A stretch of DNA of 64,000 nucleotides from Prevotella sp. (GCA_017470345.1 JAFUEP010000001.1:1-64000), one strand, 5' to 3'. Positions 42,841 through 52,223 are shown, numbered from the stretch's first letter. Notes: a model not told the origin generated them from the letters alone. A program made the numbers and translations.

Positions 42841-43272
42841 ATGAAAGAGTACAAGTATACCATCAACGGAACGAAGTACGAAGTTGCCGTTGGCGACATC
42901 GAGGAAAACATCGTGACCGTTTGCGTCAATGGCGAAGAATACAAGGTAGAAATGGAGAAGGAGCCCGAGCCTGAGAAGAAGAAGCCCGTGCTCGGCAAGC
43001 CCGCCGAGGCAGCTGCCGACAGCGACGCTCCTGCTACCGACAAGGGTGCCGTCGACAAGAATAATGCCGTGAAGGCTCCGCTGCCTGGCGTCATCACCGA
43101 GATCAAGGTGGCCGTCGGCGACGAGGTGCAGGCTGGCGACACCGTCATCGTGCTCGAAGCCATGAAGATGGCCAACGCCTTGGAGGCTGAGAAGTCCGGC
43201 AAGGTGACCGCCATCTGCGTGAAAGTCGGTGAGAGCGTCATGGAAGACGACGCCCTCGTCGTCATCGAATAA
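42841..43272 (+). CDS. mmdC: Biotin carboxyl carrier subunit of methylmalonyl-CoA decarboxylase
   Basis: A 143-residue protein: an N-terminal segment with charged residues, a Pro/Ala/Lys-rich flexible linker (about 40-75) and a C-terminal biotinyl domain with the modification motif EAMKM (Lys109) between two hairpin strands (APLPGVITEIKVAVGDEV). It carries carboxybiotin between the carboxyltransferase and, in complete systems, the sodium pump. A strong terminator follows 26 bp later, so no beta subunit is in this operon. Confidence 0.92.
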   Translation: MKEYKYTINGTKYEVAVGDIEENIVTVCVNGEEYKVEMEKEPEPEKKKPVLGKPAEAAADSDAPATDKGAVDKNNAVKAPLPGVITEIKVAVGDEVQAGDTVIVLEAMKMANALEAEKSGKVTAICVKVGESVMEDDALVVIE

Positions 43273-43298
43273 ACTATGGAATCGACTCACTACAGACG

Positions 43299-43338
43299 AA
43301 GAATCGCCGCTGAGCCAAGCGCTCCAGCGGCGATTCTT
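43299..43338 (+). terminator. Terminator of the methylmalonyl-CoA operon
   Basis: A perfect 14-bp stem AAGAATCGCCGCTG (43299-43312) with 43325-43338 and a 12-base loop, flanked by A and T. It is likely to work in both directions between convergent mmdC and purN. Confidence 0.85.
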
Positions 43339-43428
43339 TGATTATGTTTAATCTTGTCTTTTCGTCTTTACAAAAGATATAATGCCAACTTGTCAACTTT
43401 TTGCTCAGATAAACAGAATGTTTGGTTT

Positions 43429-44013
43429 TTAGAATGTTGACAGGATCACCTGCTCAACCACCTGCGGGAAGTATGTCATCTCCAGTCTATGTTCTTTTTC
43501 TGCGATGTCGTCGACAGTATCTTCAGGAGCGAGTGGCGTGGTGAACTGGGCAATGATATCACCTGCATCACAGACAGGAGTGACGTAATGGACGGTCATG
43601 CCCGTCTCTGGTTCACCTGCAGCCTTGACTGCTTCATGGACATGACGGCCCCACATACCCTTGCCACTGAATTTTGGAAGCAGCGAGGGATGCAGATTGA
43701 TGATACGGCGAGGAAAGTCGTCTATCAAGTAATCAGGCACAAGCGGGAGGAATCCTGCCAAGACAATAAACTCTACGCCATAGCGACTGAGCAAGGGTCG
43801 CACGATGTCGGGACATGCCAACTCCGCCCTGGTCACAACTGCTGTAGGCACTTGAAGCCTCTCAGCACGGACCAGCGCATAGGCATCGGCCTTGTTGCTG
43901 ACCACCAGGGCGGGTCGCGCCACAGGGCTGTCTTTAAAGTAGCTGATCAGGTTCTCGCAGTTCGTACCACTGCCAGAGACGAAAATGGCAAAGTTTATCC
44001 GTGATGTAGTCAT
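43429..44013 (-). CDS. purN: Phosphoribosylglycinamide formyltransferase
   Basis: A 194-residue enzyme of purine synthesis using 10-formyl-THF. INFAIFVSGSGTNCENLI is the N-terminal phosphate loop, NLHPSLLPKFSGKGMWG carries the catalytic Asn-His pair region, and VCDAGDIIAQ carries the catalytic Asp. It is single-gene, with a leader of about 120 bases that can form a strong hairpin. Confidence 0.95.
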   Translation of the reverse strand: MTTSRINFAIFVSGSGTNCENLISYFKDSPVARPALVVSNKADAYALVRAERLQVPTAVVTRAELACPDIVRPLLSRYGVEFIVLAGFLPLVPDYLIDDFPRRIINLHPSLLPKFSGKGMWGRHVHEAVKAAGEPETGMTVHYVTPVCDAGDIIAQFTTPLAPEDTVDDIAEKEHRLEMTYFPQVVEQVILSTF

Positions 44014-44039
44014 TGTTGTCTTTACGTTTGGGGGCTGAA

Positions 44040-44078
44040 AAGGGGAGACACGTTCTCACGCATGAGTGTGCCCCCCTT
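44040..44078 (-). promoter_or_regulatory. Structured leader hairpin of purN
   Basis: AAGGGG pairs with CCCCTT, ACAC with GTGT and CTCA with TGAG around CGCA, giving one long interrupted hairpin in the purN 5' leader about 27 bases before the start codon. It could control translation or termination. It does not match a purine riboswitch core that I can recognise. Confidence 0.4.
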
Positions 44079-44134
44079 AGAGTTATCCCAGTATTCAAAT
44101 TTAAGGTAAATGCAGGTTGGATCTATTCTGCCTG

Positions 44135-44142
44135 CAAAGATA
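44135..44142 (-). promoter_or_regulatory. -7 box of purN
   Basis: TATCTTTG on the minus strand, about 120 bases before the start codon; it defines the structured leader. Confidence 0.5.
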
Positions 44143-44232
44143 GCACTATTTTTCGACATTGGAAAATTTTTGCATAATTATTTTTGCCTTAAATCGTTGG
44201 AAATGCTGGGTTTTAATGATTCTTAACTACAT

Positions 44233-45672
44233 TTACTTGTCGTAGGTGTCGAGATAGGTCACGTGGGTGACAAGATATTCTTCGACACCATGCTTGCCGT
44301 CGGCACCTCCGATGCCAGACTTCTTCACGCCTGCATGGAAGCCCTGAATGGCCTCGAAGTGCTCACGATTGATGTAGGTCTCGCCAAACTCCAGTTCGCG
44401 GCAAGCCTTTGTAGCAATGTTGAGGTCGTTGGTGAAGATGCTCGATGCCAAGCCGTACTCACAGTCGTTAGCCATGCTGATGGCTTCGTCGATGGTGGAG
44501 AACTCGACCAAGGGAATCACGGGACCAAAGGTTTCCTCGTGGATGATGTCCATATCCTGACGGCAGTTGTCAAGCACGGTGGCAGCGTAGAAGTAGCCTT
44601 TCTCGCCGACCCTATGACCACCGCAGAGCAGCTTGGCCCCCTGCTTGATGGCACGCTCCACCTTTTCAGTGACGCTCTCCAGCGCACGCTTCTCTACCAG
44701 CGGGCCCATATCGACCGTCGAGTCCTGGCAGGGATCGCCCACCTTGACGGCAGCCATCTTCTCAACGAGAATTTTCGTAAAGGCATCCTTCACCTCTTTC
44801 TGCACATAGACACGCTCGGCATTGTTGCAGATCTGGCCGTTGTTGCCGATGCGCGAGTCGACAATCCACTGTGCGGCCTTCTCCAAGTCAGCATCCTTCA
44901 TGACGATGGCAGGAGCCTTGCCACCCAGTTCGAGGCTCACCTTAGTGATATTGCTGGCAGCGGCCTTCATGATGCTCTCACCAGCGCTGACAGAGCCTGT
45001 CACGCTGACAATGTCAATCTTTGGCGAGCCTGCCATTTCGTTGCCGATGACAGAGCCCTTGCCCGTGACGATGTTGATGACACCTGCGGGCAGACCTGTC
45101 TCGTCGACGACCTTCGCAAACTCCGTGCAGTTCTCTGGCGTCAGCTGCGAGGGCTTGATGACGATGGTGCATCCTGCGATGAGCGCTGCGCCAGCCTTGC
45201 GGGCAATGAGGAAGAAGGGGAAATTCCAAGGCAGGATGCCTGCCACGACGCCGATGGGCTTCTTCGTCAGGAGGATGGTTTCATTGGGACGGTCGCTGGG
45301 AATGATCTCTCCCTCGATGTGACGGGCGAACGAGGCCATATACTCAAAATAGCTGATGGTAGCCCCGACTTCGATGGAAGCCCAGTTGCGGGTCTTGCCC
45401 TGCTCACGCATGATGATCTCAGTAAACTCATCCTGACGGCGACGTATGCCGTCAGCCATCTTGAGCAGATACTGGGCACGCTCGATGGCGGGCGTCTTGG
45501 CCCACTGCTTCTGGGCAGCACGGGCAGCGTCGAGGGCTTCGTTGACGTCCTCGACGGTTCCTTCCGGCTGCCGTGAGATCACTTCCTCTGTCGATGGATT
45601 CAACACATCGATCCATTTACCACTACGGCTCTCGCAGAAACGGCCGTTGATGTACATTTTCAAGTCTTTCAT
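44233..45672 (-). CDS. aldA: Lactaldehyde/aldehyde dehydrogenase AldA
   Basis: A 479-residue NAD-dependent aldehyde dehydrogenase very close to E. coli AldA along its whole length (SDRPNETILLTKKPIGV, ILPWNFPFFLIARK, FGETYINREHFEAIQGFHAG). Catalytic Cys282 lies in NNGQICNNAERV and Glu248 in LELGGKAPAIV. AldA oxidises L-lactaldehyde made from rhamnose or fucose to lactate, and also glycolaldehyde. This fits an organism that secretes a rhamnosidase, though the rhamnose operon itself is not here. Single gene. Confidence 0.93.
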   Translation of the reverse strand: MKDLKMYINGRFCESRSGKWIDVLNPSTEEVISRQPEGTVEDVNEALDAARAAQKQWAKTPAIERAQYLLKMADGIRRRQDEFTEIIMREQGKTRNWASIEVGATISYFEYMASFARHIEGEIIPSDRPNETILLTKKPIGVVAGILPWNFPFFLIARKAGAALIAGCTIVIKPSQLTPENCTEFAKVVDETGLPAGVINIVTGKGSVIGNEMAGSPKIDIVSVTGSVSAGESIMKAAASNITKVSLELGGKAPAIVMKDADLEKAAQWIVDSRIGNNGQICNNAERVYVQKEVKDAFTKILVEKMAAVKVGDPCQDSTVDMGPLVEKRALESVTEKVERAIKQGAKLLCGGHRVGEKGYFYAATVLDNCRQDMDIIHEETFGPVIPLVEFSTIDEAISMANDCEYGLASSIFTNDLNIATKACRELEFGETYINREHFEAIQGFHAGVKKSGIGGADGKHGVEEYLVTHVTYLDTYDK

Positions 45673-45720
45673 ACGCGTATTGTTTTTAAGATGTTTGTTG
45701 ATTGTTTGTTAAATCATTTG

Positions 45721-45751
45721 CAAAGATATAAAAAAGAAACGAAACGCCAAG
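45721..45751 (-). promoter_or_regulatory. Promoter of aldA
   Basis: CTTG (45748-45751), 19 bp, TATCTTTG (45721-45728) on the minus strand; 48 bases before the start codon. Confidence 0.6.
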
Positions 45752-45822
45752 AATTTATGACTCTTTTAATTTTTTTTAGCCATTCTGCTTCATAATTCGA
45801 ATTACATTTATAAAAAAAAGAG

Positions 45823-45830
45823 TAACTTTG
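45823..45830 (+). promoter_or_regulatory. -7 box of the RluA-family gene
   Basis: TAACTTTG, 24 bases upstream of ATG 45855. Confidence 0.55.
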
Positions 45831-45854
45831 CACTCCTAAATCAATTAATCTGGC

Positions 45855-46544
45855 ATGCAAGTTATCTACGAGGACAACCACGTGATCATCGTCAGCAAGC
45901 GGAGCGGCGAGATTGTGCAGGGCGACAAGACGGGCGACCGCACGCTGGCCGACGACGTGAAGCAGTATATTAAGGAGAAGTATGCAAAGCCTGGCGAGGT
46001 GTTTCTCGGCGTGGCTCACCGTCTGGACCGTCCCGTCAGCGGACTGGTCGTCTTTGCCCGCACGTCGAAGGCGCTGACCCGCCTGAACAAGATGTTTGCC
46101 GAGGGGCAGGTGCACAAGACCTATTGGGCCATCGTTGAGAAGGCGAAGGGAGACGATTCGCCACTGCTCAGTCCACACCTGCTGACACACTGGCTGACGC
46201 GCAATGAACAACAGAACAAGGCCTATGCCCACGCCCATGAGGTGAGCGGATCCAAAAAAGCTCAGCTGCGTTATAGTCTGTTGGCAAAGGGCGACCATTA
46301 TGATCTGCTCGAAGTACAGCTGATGACGGGTCGCCACCACCAGATACGCTGTCAACTCAGTGCCGTGGGCATGCCCATTCGTGGCGACCTGAAGTATGGC
46401 GCCCGTCGCTCGCTGCCCGATGGCAGCATCTCGCTTCTGGCCCGTCGCATAGAATTCGAGCATCCTGTCAGCCACCAGCAGATCATCGTCGACGCTCCCC
46501 TGCCCGACGACCCCCTGTGGTGCAAGCTATCCGCCCAAATTTAA
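45855..46544 (+). CDS. RluA-family pseudouridine synthase
   Basis: A 229-residue enzyme without an S4 domain. The catalytic Asp58 lies in AHRLDRPVSG, and HKTYWAIVE and LMTGRHHQIRCQLSAVG are the other family blocks. It modifies uridine in rRNA or tRNA; the exact target cannot be read from sequence. Followed by a 22-bp repeat array. Confidence 0.92.
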   Translation: MQVIYEDNHVIIVSKRSGEIVQGDKTGDRTLADDVKQYIKEKYAKPGEVFLGVAHRLDRPVSGLVVFARTSKALTRLNKMFAEGQVHKTYWAIVEKAKGDDSPLLSPHLLTHWLTRNEQQNKAYAHAHEVSGSKKAQLRYSLLAKGDHYDLLEVQLMTGRHHQIRCQLSAVGMPIRGDLKYGARRSLPDGSISLLARRIEFEHPVSHQQIIVDAPLPDDPLWCKLSAQI

Positions 46545-46566
46545 CGGTAATATTTAGGAGAAAAAC

Positions 46567-46669
46567 GAAGCGGTCCTTTGAGGGCAGAGAAGCGGTCCTT
46601 TGAGGGCAGAGAAGCGGTCCTTTGAGGGCAAAGAAGCGGTCCTTTGACGAGGGAGAAGCGGTCCTTTGA
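46567..46669. repeat. 22-bp palindromic iteron array, family 1, locus 2 (5 units)
   Basis: Units start at 46567, 46589, 46611, 46633 and 46655, exactly 22 bp apart. All share GAAGCGGTCCTTTGA without a mismatch; the 7-bp spacers are GGGCAGA, GGGCAGA, GGGCAAA and CGAGGGA. The array lies 23 bp after the RluA-family stop codon and 90 bp before the DUF2807 gene. Confidence 0.95.
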
Positions 46670-46758
46670 AAAATGAGATGCACCACCCTGCAACTTTTCA
46701 GCTCGTTTTGACGTCTAACCCTTAGAAAACATTTAAAACAAAGAAGGAGAACTGAATT

Positions 46759-47514
46759 ATGAAAACGAACCGAATCCTGCTCACGGCCACACTCTGTCTG
46801 ACAGTCCTGATGGCCACCTCATGCGTTAATTCCACCATCCGTCTTGGTCAAGGAGGCAAGAAAATCAAACCCAGCAAAAACATCGTTGAGAAAGTCTATG
46901 AACAGCCAGCCTTCGATGAACTCGATGCTACGCTCGTAGCCAACGTCAAGATTATCCAAAGCGCCAAGGATGGCCATCGTGTCGTTTTGCGTTGCCCAGA
47001 CAACTATCTCGAGCTGTTCAGCATCAAGGTCGAGGAAGGCGAGTTGAAGCTCGACTTTGCTGAAAAGAACGCCATTATCGAGGCCTCCGACGTCAAGATA
47101 CTCGTCTACACGCCATCTTTGCGCAAGATCGAGAGCGGGGGAGTGGCCATGATCAAGGCCGACTCGCTACGGACTGACCGTCTGGAGGTTGAGAACAACG
47201 GCGTAGGCTCCATCAAACTCAGTGGACTCAGCGTCGACCACATCGACTGCGAGCTCAACGGTGTAGGCAACATCGAGCTGCAGGGCCAGGCTCGCGAGGC
47301 CGAGCTCGAGAACAGCGGTGTGGGCAGCATCGAGGCCGAGGCCCTGAAGGCCATTGCCGTCAAGGCCGAAGTGAGCGGCGTGGGCAGCATCAAGTGCTGG
47401 GCCTCAGACAGGTTGAAGGCTGACGTCAGCGGTGTGGGCTCACTGAAATACGGCGGCGACCCGAAGGAGAAGCTGCTCCACCGTACTGGCGTAGGCAAGA
47501 TTTCCACCTTGTAA
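46759..47514 (+). CDS. DUF2807 (putative auto-transporter adhesin head GIN) lipoprotein
   Basis: A 251-residue lipoprotein. The signal peptide ends in LMATSC (Cys22). The rest is a single-stranded beta-helix typical of DUF2807, with recurring GVGSI/GVGNI turns spaced about 20 residues apart (NNGVGSIKLSG, NGVGNIELQG, SGVGSIEAE, SGVGSIKCW, SGVGSLKYG). Bacteroidetes have many such proteins at the envelope; function is unknown. TamB follows after 62 bp, but TamB has its own possible promoter. Confidence 0.88.
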   Translation: MKTNRILLTATLCLTVLMATSCVNSTIRLGQGGKKIKPSKNIVEKVYEQPAFDELDATLVANVKIIQSAKDGHRVVLRCPDNYLELFSIKVEEGELKLDFAEKNAIIEASDVKILVYTPSLRKIESGGVAMIKADSLRTDRLEVENNGVGSIKLSGLSVDHIDCELNGVGNIELQGQAREAELENSGVGSIEAEALKAIAVKAEVSGVGSIKCWASDRLKADVSGVGSLKYGGDPKEKLLHRTGVGKISTL

Positions 47515-47560
47515 TGGAGAAATAATCAAGGAAAAATTCGTCAGTATCGGATTTTTTTTG

Positions 47561-47568
47561 TTACTTTG
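47561..47568 (+). promoter_or_regulatory. Possible -7 box of tamB
   Basis: TTACTTTG, one mismatch to TAnnTTTG, 8 bases before ATG 47577. Confidence 0.4.
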
Positions 47569-47576
47569 CACTTTCG

Positions 47577-50500
47577 ATGAAGAAAGCGCTCAAGTGGACA
47601 GGCCTCATCCTGCTGACCCCAATTGTGCTGCTGCTCGTCGCGGCAGCACTGCTTTATGTGCCCCCCATCCAGCAATGGGCGGCAGATAAGGTGGCAGCCA
47701 TCGCCAGCGAGAAGACAGGATTCGACATCTCCGTGGGCCACGTCAGCCTGAAGTTCCCGCTCGACCTGGCAGCCGACGACGTGCTCGTCGTCAGGCCAGA
47801 GAGCGACACCATCGCCCAGGTGGGACGCGCTGTCGTCGATGTGCAGCTGTGGCCCCTGCTACGCAAACAGGTGGTCGTCGACGAACTGAGCATCGAGCGG
47901 GCCCACTTCAATACCTACGACCTGATATCAGATGTTCAGGTGAGCGGCCAGGCTGACCACCTGAGCCTGCGGTCCGACGGCATCGACCTTGCAGCAGGCA
48001 TCGTCAACTTGAACGATGCGAAGCTCAGCGATGCCGATGTCACAATAGCCCTGAGCGACACGGCAGCCGTCGACACGACCACATCCGAGCCCCTCGCATG
48101 GCTCATCAATCTCGACAAACTGAATATTGAACGAACGCGCGTAAGTCTCAGCATGCCAGGCGACTCCATGCGCGTCAGCGCCTATATGGGCAGGGCATCG
48201 GCTACTGACGCCCGCATCGACCTGGCCGACAGCCACTACGCTCTGAAGGAGCTGAGCTGGCAGGACGGCCAAATGAAATACGACCAGCCATACGAACCTG
48301 TCAAAGCCAGCGGACTGGACTATAGCCATCTCGACCTGCGCGACATCGGCCTCGAACTCGACTCTATAGACTACAGCGGCGACCGGCTGGCGCTCAACCT
48401 CACCAAGGCATCGCTCCGCGAGGCTAACAGCGGCCTGCAAATCAGCGACTTGCACGGCCCCGTCCTTCTCGACGGCCAGCGGCTCAGCCTGCAAGGACTC
48501 AGCCTGACCACCCCCCACTCCACTATTTATGCACTTGCCGACGTCGACCTCAACGTGATGGACGACGTAGCACCAGGCACTATGGACGTCGACCTCGACG
48601 CCCAGATCGGCCGTCAGGATCTGCTGGTCTTCATGGACGACGTGCCAGCACCGATGCGCACTCGCTGGCCCGACTGGCCATTGAGCGTCAAGGGACGCAT
48701 CAAGGGCAACATGCAGCAAGCGCGCGTCGAGCAGCTCAGCATGGAGTTGCCGACCGTCTTCCGTGCTGAAGCCTCAGGAACAATCAACGACCTGACCAAC
48801 CTCGATTCTATGCTTGGCGGACTCGACGTGAAGCTACAGACCTACGACCTCTCCATGCTGCGTCAGACCATGGGACTGCCCCCATCGGTCCACATACCCA
48901 GCGGAATTCAACTGGAAGGCAAGATCGACGCCAACGGCTCACGCTACACAGCCGACCTCACGGCCCGCGAAGGCCGGGGCAACATCAGGCTGAAGGGCTA
49001 CTACGACCAGAAGGCGGCTGTCTACAGCGCCGATGCCAAGATCAACAACCTGAACCTCCACCACTTCCTGCCCCAGGATTCGCTCTACGAACTCACGGCC
49101 GATGTGCAGTTGCGAGGACAAGGCACTGACTTCTTCGACACCCGCAGCCGTCTCGACGCACAGGCCCAAGTCAGTCATCTGCGCTACGGACGGCTCAATC
49201 TCGACAACCTGCACGCCGATGCCACCCTCAACAACGGCCATGTGCTGGCTTCGCTCACCAGCGACAATCCGCTGATGCGTGGCACCATCGACGCCGATGC
49301 GCTACTCAGCCATCGCTCCGACATCAAGGCCACCCTGGGCACCGACGTCCGCCACGCCGACCTGCATGCCCTCGGCATTTCCAGTAATCCGCTCGTCGTA
49401 GGCATGTGCGGCCACATCGACCTGGCCACCGACTTGGACGAGTATTATCAGGCGGAAGGCCACTTTGCCGACCTCTATATCCGCGATTCCGCAGCAACCT
49501 ATCGTCCACAGGACGTCACGCTTAACCTGTTGGCTAATCGCGACACGACAACCGCACGACTGCAAAGTGGCAACCTCGCCCTCAAGATGGACGCCAGCGG
49601 CGGCTATCAGCGACTCATCGACCAACTGACGGTGCTGTCCGACACCATCGGCTCGCAGTTCGACCAGCGCATCATCGACCAACCACGCATCAAATCGATG
49701 CTGCCCACCATGCGACTCTATGCTTCCAGCGGCAACGACAACCCTATTGCCGACATGCTCAGAGCCTCGGCAGGCATCGACTTCCGCGACCTCCTCGTCG
49801 ACCTGACGGCGTCGCCAGAGAAGGGGCTCAACGGCACGGCCCACGTCTATGCCCTGAAGTATGACTCCATACGTATCGACACCATACACGTCAACTTGCG
49901 CGACAGCGAGCACGGACTGACCTATCAGGGCGTCGTGGCCAACAATCGGCGCAATCCGCAGTTCGTCTTCCGCGCCCTCGTCGACGGCAACGTCTACGAC
50001 CGCGGTGCCCGCCTCGGAGTGCGCTTCTACGACGACAAGGGCGACCTCGGCGTCCGCCTGGGGGCTCAGGCCGCCATGGAGTCCGACGGTCTGCGCTTCC
50101 AGCTGCTGCCCAAGCGCCCCACCCTCGGCTACACTGAGTTCAACCTCAACGACGACAACTATCTCTTCCTCGGCCGCGACACTAAGCTGCAAGCAAAGGT
50201 CGACCTCTTGGCCGACGACGGCACGGGCATAAAGATCTACTCCGAGAATCAGGACACTACACTCCTACAGGACCTCACCATCAGCCTTCATCGCTTCGAC
50301 CTCGACCGCCTGACGGCGGTGCTGCCCTACGTGCCACGCATTGCCGGCATGCTCGACGGCGACTTCCACCTCATGATGAACAGCGACAAGCAGATCTCCG
50401 TGGCCAGCGACATGCAGGTCCGCAGCATGGCCTACGAAGGCAGCCAGATGGGCGACGTCTCGACGGAGTTCGTCTATCTGCAGCGCGAAGACAACACCCA

Positions 50501-52223
50501 TGCTGTCGAGGGCATCCTCATGCTCAGCGACAAGGAGGTGGGGGCCCTGCGAGGTGAGTATCGCAACGAGGGCGACGGCTATCTCGACGCCACACTCCAG
50601 CTGACCCACACGCCGCTGTCGCTCATCAACGGCTTCATTCCCGACCAGCTGATCGGATTCGAGGGCTATGCCGAAGGCGAGGTCAGCGTCAAGGGTTCAC
50701 TCTCACGACCCGATGCACAGGGCGAGCTCTATCTCGACTCGGCCTATCTGGTCAGCCAGCCCTACGGCGTTCGCCTACGCTTCGACAACGACCCCGTGCG
50801 CATCATCGACTCAAAGCTGTTGCTCGAAAACTTCACGATGTATGCCTACAACGACAATCCACTCAACATCATGGGCAACATCGACTTCCACGACATGGAC
50901 CGCATGACGATGGATCTCCGCATGCGCGCCCAGAACTTCCAGCTCATCAACTCGAAACAGACAGCCCGCTCCATTGCCTTCGGCAAGGGTTTCGTCAACT
51001 TCTTTGCCACCATGCGAGGCCCCATGGAACGGCTCGCCATGCGCGGCAAGCTCGATGTGCTCGGCACCACCGACCTGACCTACCTCCTGCTCGACTCGCC
51101 ACTCTCAACTGACAACCAACTCGACGAGCTCGTTAAGTTCACCGACTTCAATGACTCCATCCACGTCAGCATCGACCGTCCAACGCCTGACGGACTGACC
51201 GTCGACCTCCAGATAGGCATCGACCAAGGAGCCCACGTCGTCTGCGGCCTCAACGCCGACCAGACCAACTACGTCGACCTCTTCGGAGGCGGCGACCTGC
51301 GCATGCGCTATTCGGCCAGCGAGCTCACACTCAACGGACGCTACACCCTCAACAGCGGCGAGATGAAGTACTCGCTGCCCATCATCCCCCTCAAGACCTT
51401 CACCATCCAGGACGGCAGCTACGTCGAGTTCACGGGCGATCCGATGAATCCCCGACTCAACCTGACCGCTACGGAGCGCAGCAAGGCCAGCGTCGGACAG
51501 GACGGCGGACAGAGCCGCTCCGTGGCCTTCGACTGCGGCGTCGTCATCACCAAGACCCTCAGCGACATGGGTCTGGAGTTCATCATCGAGGCCCCTGAAG
51601 ACATGAGCATCTCCAGCGAGCTCAACTCCATGTCGACCGAACAGCGGGGCAAGCTGGCCGTGACCATGCTCACCACAGGCATGTATCTGGCCGACGGCAA
51701 CACCAGCGGATTCTCCATGAACTCTGCCCTCAGCTCGTTCCTGCAAAGCGAGATCAACAACATCACAGGCAATGCCCTCAAGACCCTCGACCTCAGCATC
51801 GGCCTCGACAACACGACCGACGCCAGCGGAGCCATGCACACCGACTATTCGTTCAAGTTTGCCAAGCGATTCTGGAACAACCGTCTCCGCGTGCAGATCG
51901 GCGGAAAGGTCTCAACAGGTCAGGAGGCCGCCATCGGCCAGAACCAGTCGTTCTTCGACAACGTCACGATGGAATACCGACTCTCGCCAACTGCCAACCA
52001 GTACGTCAAGCTGTTCTACAACCAGAATGCCTACGACTGGCTCGAAGGCTACACAGGCGAATACGGTGCCGGCTTCATCTGGAAGCGCAAGATGGACTCC
52101 TTCTGGGACATCTTCCACTTCTGGAAGAAAGAGCAGCCCATGATGATGCCCCAGCGTCAGATCAAGCGCGAGCAAGCCGACTCCCTAAAGGCTGACACAA
52201 CAAGAACAAACAAGGAGCAATGA
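47577..52223 (+). CDS. tamB: TamB-family translocation and assembly module protein
   Basis: A 1548-residue AsmA-like envelope protein. One N-terminal inner-membrane anchor (residues about 5-27) is followed by a very long periplasmic run of beta-strands. The DUF490/TamB C-terminal domain covers about the last 400 residues (GDLRMRYSASELTLNGRYTL, FTIQDGSYVEFTGDPMNPRLNLTA). TamB-like proteins form a hydrophobic groove spanning the periplasm and move lipids or help outer-membrane protein assembly. The stop overlaps the start of the TamL gene by 4 bp, tying the pair together. Confidence 0.93.
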   Translation: MKKALKWTGLILLTPIVLLLVAAALLYVPPIQQWAADKVAAIASEKTGFDISVGHVSLKFPLDLAADDVLVVRPESDTIAQVGRAVVDVQLWPLLRKQVVVDELSIERAHFNTYDLISDVQVSGQADHLSLRSDGIDLAAGIVNLNDAKLSDADVTIALSDTAAVDTTTSEPLAWLINLDKLNIERTRVSLSMPGDSMRVSAYMGRASATDARIDLADSHYALKELSWQDGQMKYDQPYEPVKASGLDYSHLDLRDIGLELDSIDYSGDRLALNLTKASLREANSGLQISDLHGPVLLDGQRLSLQGLSLTTPHSTIYALADVDLNVMDDVAPGTMDVDLDAQIGRQDLLVFMDDVPAPMRTRWPDWPLSVKGRIKGNMQQARVEQLSMELPTVFRAEASGTINDLTNLDSMLGGLDVKLQTYDLSMLRQTMGLPPSVHIPSGIQLEGKIDANGSRYTADLTAREGRGNIRLKGYYDQKAAVYSADAKINNLNLHHFLPQDSLYELTADVQLRGQGTDFFDTRSRLDAQAQVSHLRYGRLNLDNLHADATLNNGHVLASLTSDNPLMRGTIDADALLSHRSDIKATLGTDVRHADLHALGISSNPLVVGMCGHIDLATDLDEYYQAEGHFADLYIRDSAATYRPQDVTLNLLANRDTTTARLQSGNLALKMDASGGYQRLIDQLTVLSDTIGSQFDQRIIDQPRIKSMLPTMRLYASSGNDNPIADMLRASAGIDFRDLLVDLTASPEKGLNGTAHVYALKYDSIRIDTIHVNLRDSEHGLTYQGVVANNRRNPQFVFRALVDGNVYDRGARLGVRFYDDKGDLGVRLGAQAAMESDGLRFQLLPKRPTLGYTEFNLNDDNYLFLGRDTKLQAKVDLLADDGTGIKIYSENQDTTLLQDLTISLHRFDLDRLTAVLPYVPRIAGMLDGDFHLMMNSDKQISVASDMQVRSMAYEGSQMGDVSTEFVYLQREDNTHAVEGILMLSDKEVGALRGEYRNEGDGYLDATLQLTHTPLSLINGFIPDQLIGFEGYAEGEVSVKGSLSRPDAQGELYLDSAYLVSQPYGVRLRFDNDPVRIIDSKLLLENFTMYAYNDNPLNIMGNIDFHDMDRMTMDLRMRAQNFQLINSKQTARSIAFGKGFVNFFATMRGPMERLAMRGKLDVLGTTDLTYLLLDSPLSTDNQLDELVKFTDFNDSIHVSIDRPTPDGLTVDLQIGIDQGAHVVCGLNADQTNYVDLFGGGDLRMRYSASELTLNGRYTLNSGEMKYSLPIIPLKTFTIQDGSYVEFTGDPMNPRLNLTATERSKASVGQDGGQSRSVAFDCGVVITKTLSDMGLEFIIEAPEDMSISSELNSMSTEQRGKLAVTMLTTGMYLADGNTSGFSMNSALSSFLQSEINNITGNALKTLDLSIGLDNTTDASGAMHTDYSFKFAKRFWNNRLRVQIGGKVSTGQEAAIGQNQSFFDNVTMEYRLSPTANQYVKLFYNQNAYDWLEGYTGEYGAGFIWKRKMDSFWDIFHFWKKEQPMMMPQRQIKREQADSLKADTTRTNKEQ

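Noticed and set aside
44014-44142. Known purine riboswitch upstream of purN
   Set aside because: The leader folds, but the conserved purine riboswitch core was not found by eye.
44263-45576. 437-codon plus-strand frame opposite aldA
   Set aside because: It is a shadow of a full-length AldA with catalytic residues; no promoter and no recognisable domain.
46567-46669. CRISPR-like repeat array
   Set aside because: Spacers are only 7 bp and largely repeated, units are 15-bp palindromes, and there are no cas genes in the window.
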